A stretch of 64,000 bases of DNA from Oceanobacillus sp. HTM 045 (GTDB taxonomy: Bacteria > Pseudomonadota > Alphaproteobacteria > Rhodobacterales > Rhodobacteraceae): NCBI GenBank assembly GCA_009733745.1, contig WNWL01000003.1:1-64000 (forward strand), read 5' to 3'. This document shows, one piece after another, positions 62,011 to 64,000 of the stretch (the stretch's first letter is position 1; every line of letters begins with the position of its first letter). The notes below the pieces were generated by a model, which was not told where the DNA came from, did no database searches, and saw only the letters and a program-made list of their open reading frames with translations. The translations under genes and the position numbers were made by a program.

Positions 62011-63033
62011 ATGACGGAACGCTGGAAGACCCGGCCCGAAGGGGCCAACTGGGGCGAGTTCGGCCCGGACGACCAGGTCGGGCGGATGAACCTGATCACG
62101 CCGGAGAAGCGCCGCAAGGCCGCCGCGGAGATCCGCGAGGGGCTCGCCTTCTGCCTCTCGATGCCGCTGGACTTCCCGGGCTCGAACAAGCTGACACCCT
62201 ACCGTTTCCCGCCGCAGTTCCACCACGCGAAGCGCGGCGACGGGCACAATTACAATTACGAGCTCTCGGACGTGTGCGGATGTTTCTCCGACGTGATCTC
62301 GGACGACGCGGTGACGCTCTACACCCAGTACTCGACCCAGTGGGACGCGCTCGGCCATGTCGGGCAGATGTTCGACGCCGATGGCGACGGGACTAGGGAG
62401 AAGGTCTATTACAACGGCTACCGCGGCGGGGTGGAGATCGTCGGGCCCGACGACAGTTCCGAAGGCCCGCACGGCGCTTCCGCGCTCGGGATCGAGAACC
62501 TCGCGCTGACCTGCGTGCAGGGCCGCGGCGTGCTGGTAGACTTGGAAAGCCAGTGCGGTGCCGAGCGGGTGCTGGTCGGCTACGACCTGATGATGCGCAC
62601 GCTGGAAGCACAGGGCGCGGAGGTGGAGGAGGGCGACATGCTCTGCCTCCATACCGGCTTCGCGGAGCTGGTGCTCTCGATGAACAAGGACCCGGACGGC
62701 GACGTGCTCGCCACCTCCTGCGCGGCGCTGGACGGGCGCGACGAGAAGCTGCTGCAATGGATCAGCGACAGCGGGATCGCGGCGATCTGCGCCGACAATT
62801 TCGCGGTGGAGCACTACCCGGCGCGGGAAGGCACGGGCGACGAGTTCCCCGGCCTGCCGCTGCACAATCTCTGCCTCTTCAAGCTCGGCATCCATCTGGG
62901 CGAGCTCTGGTATTTCGCCGAGCTGGCCCGCTGGCTGAAGGCGAACGGGCGGAGCCGGTTCTTCCTGACCGCCCCGCCGCTGCGGCTGCCGGGCTCGGTC
63001 GGCTCCCCGGCGACGCCGGTGGCGACGGTCTAG
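62011..63033 (+). CDS. Cyclase-family (kynurenine formamidase-like) metal hydrolase
   Basis: This 340-residue protein belongs to the 'putative cyclase' family of manganese/zinc hydrolases. The metal-binding HxGTHxD region reads YSTQWDALGHVGQMFD, keeping the Asp and following His but with Gln-Trp where Thr-His is usual. LPLHNLCLFKLGIHLGELWYFAELA is typical of the C-terminus. It could open a ring lactone or amide of a pathway intermediate. It is 41 bp after the PRISE gene with GAGGAAAG before the ATG. Confidence 0.83.
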   Translation: MTERWKTRPEGANWGEFGPDDQVGRMNLITPEKRRKAAAEIREGLAFCLSMPLDFPGSNKLTPYRFPPQFHHAKRGDGHNYNYELSDVCGCFSDVISDDAVTLYTQYSTQWDALGHVGQMFDADGDGTREKVYYNGYRGGVEIVGPDDSSEGPHGASALGIENLALTCVQGRGVLVDLESQCGAERVLVGYDLMMRTLEAQGAEVEEGDMLCLHTGFAELVLSMNKDPDGDVLATSCAALDGRDEKLLQWISDSGIAAICADNFAVEHYPAREGTGDEFPGLPLHNLCLFKLGIHLGELWYFAELARWLKANGRSRFFLTAPPLRLPGSVGSPATPVATV

Positions 63034-63372
63034 GCGCGATTTCGCGCCTGCAGCATTCCCGGGCCGGGAATCGGCCTCACCCTGACGGACGGTGATCCCC
63101 GCGCGGAGGCGCGGGGACGGCTGCTGCCGGCCGGCCGTGGAAACACGGCCCGACGCAACCCACGGCAGATATTAACCATTTGCCAGTCGCGCGCCCGCAG
63201 GGGTGCGACCCTTACATGGCTGTACGGGGCATGACCGCTCATGCAGCAGGCGCATTATTACGGCGCGCTCAAATGCATTGGACTGCATGGACGGAACCGG
63301 GTTTCACTTTCCCCAGAACGGTCGTCAAGAGGGCAGGTCGGCCGGCACCAGCAACAATGTCCGGAGGTTTCC
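63034..63372. other. Gap with two hairpins, no gene
   Basis: These 339 bases hold a short GC-rich hairpin (63032-63049) directly after the cyclase gene and a stronger one at 63096-63117. No gene or clear promoter is seen. The TctC-type gene has its own ribosome site, so it may form a separate transcript. Confidence 0.5.
63096..63117. terminator. GC-rich hairpin, possible terminator
   Basis: A perfect 9-bp stem (TCCCCGCGC at 63096-63104, GCGCGGGGA at 63109-63117) closes a GGAG loop. There is no T tract after it, so it may be a processing or rho-linked signal rather than a classic terminator. Confidence 0.4.
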
Positions 63373-64000
63373 ATGACTCTTTCCTGCACCCGTTTCGGGC
63401 TCGGCAGCGCCATCCTCGCCGTGGCCCTGGCCTGCGGCCCGGCCCATGCCGAGTTCCCCGAGAAGGAGGTCACGATCACCGTCGGCTTCGGCCCCGGCGG
63501 CGGCGTCGACTCCATCACCCGCGCCGCGGCCGATGCGCTCTCGGCGGCGCTCGGACAGTCGATCGTGGTCGAGAACCAGCCGGGCGCCGGCGGCGCGCTG
63601 GCGCTGACCGCGCTCAAGGCCAAGGCGGCGGACGGCTACTCGCTCGCCGCGGCGATCTCGACCACCGTCTCGTTCGACCCGCACACCCAGACGCTGGGCT
63701 ACGCGCTTGACGATTTCGAGTACATCGCCGCCTTCGGCGTGTTCCCCGAGGCGCTGGTCGCGCTGCCGTCGCGCGGCTGGGAAACCTTCGCCGACGTCGT
63801 CGCCGCCGCGAAGGACGCGCCCGACGGGCTGACCTATGCCTCCACCACCTCGCTCGACCGCGTGGTGATGGCCTCCATCGCCGAGAAGGAAGGCGTGACG
63901 ATCAAGCCGGTGCCGACGAAGGGCGGCGCGGAGGCCGTGGCTCAGACGTTGGGCGGGCACGTGGACTTCGCCTATTCCTCCGGCACCTACTACGCGCAGG
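63373..64000 (+). CDS. TctC/Bug-family tricarboxylate receptor, 3' end missing
   Basis: The first 209 codons of a tripartite tricarboxylate-type receptor are present; the gene runs off the window. A Sec signal (MTLSCTRFGLGSAILAVALACGPAHA) precedes FPEKEVTITVGFGPGGGVDSITRAAADALSAALGQSIVVENQPGAGGALAL, typical of Bug proteins that bind carboxylates. GGAGG at 63363-63367 supports the ATG. TctA/TctB partners may follow outside the window. It could supply or sense a substrate of the upstream CoA module. Confidence 0.9.
   Translation, partial: MTLSCTRFGLGSAILAVALACGPAHAEFPEKEVTITVGFGPGGGVDSITRAAADALSAALGQSIVVENQPGAGGALALTALKAKAADGYSLAAAISTTVSFDPHTQTLGYALDDFEYIAAFGVFPEALVALPSRGWETFADVVAAAKDAPDGLTYASTTSLDRVVMASIAEKEGVTIKPVPTKGGAEAVAQTLGGHVDFAYSSGTYYAQ

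Noticed and set aside
63032-63049. Short hairpin after the cyclase gene as a terminator
   Set aside because: The 8-bp arms leave almost no loop and no T tract follows, so I do not call it a terminator.

Overview
The window is about 64 kb of GC-rich DNA. Genes are densely packed, with frequent ATGA, TGATG and TTGA stop/start overlaps. There are TRAP, oligopeptide, sugar and branched-chain-type ABC importers, twin-arginine signals on several binding proteins, and FCD-type GntR, LacI and TetR regulators. This suggests a metabolically versatile alphaproteobacterium (Rhodobacterales-like or a neighbour). No rRNA, tRNA, CRISPR array, transposase or phage gene is recognisable, so the taxonomic call is inference only.

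Layout. (1) 32-2404: a terminator, an aminoglycoside-phosphotransferase-like protein, a convergent terminator, and a Gly-Ser repeat protein with a cadherin-like C-terminus. (2) 2804-14764: an amide module. A minus-strand operon runs from an amide/urea-type binding protein through LivG, LivF, LivH and LivM to the small and large subunits of N,N-dimethylformamidase. The LivM permease carries a second dimethylformamidase small-subunit domain fused to its C-terminus. A plus-strand operon running the other way encodes a LuxR-type response regulator, a soluble hybrid histidine kinase and a paralogue of the binding protein that has no signal peptide. (3) 14845-25042: a GntR-regulated module with two RidA proteins, a DUF3830 protein, an SDR, an acetoin-dehydrogenase-like E1alpha/E1beta/E2, a TRAP transporter and an ATC-hydrolase family protein. 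(4) 25133-35161: a LacI-controlled operon with a sugar/polyol ABC importer, FGGY kinase, alkyl-DHAP-synthase-like flavoenzyme, glycerol-dehydrogenase-like enzyme and SDR. (5) 35455-43747: an oligopeptide-type ABC importer divergent from a GntR regulator and a signal-less gamma-glutamyltransferase. (6) 44027-64000: a TetR-linked CoA-thioester module. The minus-strand half has a branched-chain-type ABC importer, acyl-CoA dehydrogenase, TetR, PaaK-like ligase, two family III CoA-transferases and an SDR. The plus-strand half has two crotonases, a DUF35 protein, a thiolase-fold protein, an SDR, a MaoC hydratase, an acyl-CoA dehydrogenase, a PRISE reductase, a cyclase-family hydrolase and the start of a TctC-type receptor.

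How it works together. Each module pairs an importer with the enzymes that probably consume its substrate, and most carry their own regulator. The most unusual part is the amide module. The importer appears physically linked to its hydrolase through the LivM fusion, and the substrate may be sensed in the cytoplasm by a captured binding protein feeding a soluble phosphorelay. Candidate operators can be read directly: repeated TCTAGACGT sites in the amide module, a 22-bp perfect palindrome downstream of lacI, an ATTATCG/CGATAAT inverted repeat before the GntR gene, and matching ATAC-N6-GTAT sites in both divergent promoters of the CoA module.

Exact substrates are not proven by sequence for any module. 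Dimethylformamide or a similar small amide is the best-supported assignment, because both dimethylformamidase subunits are recognisable.
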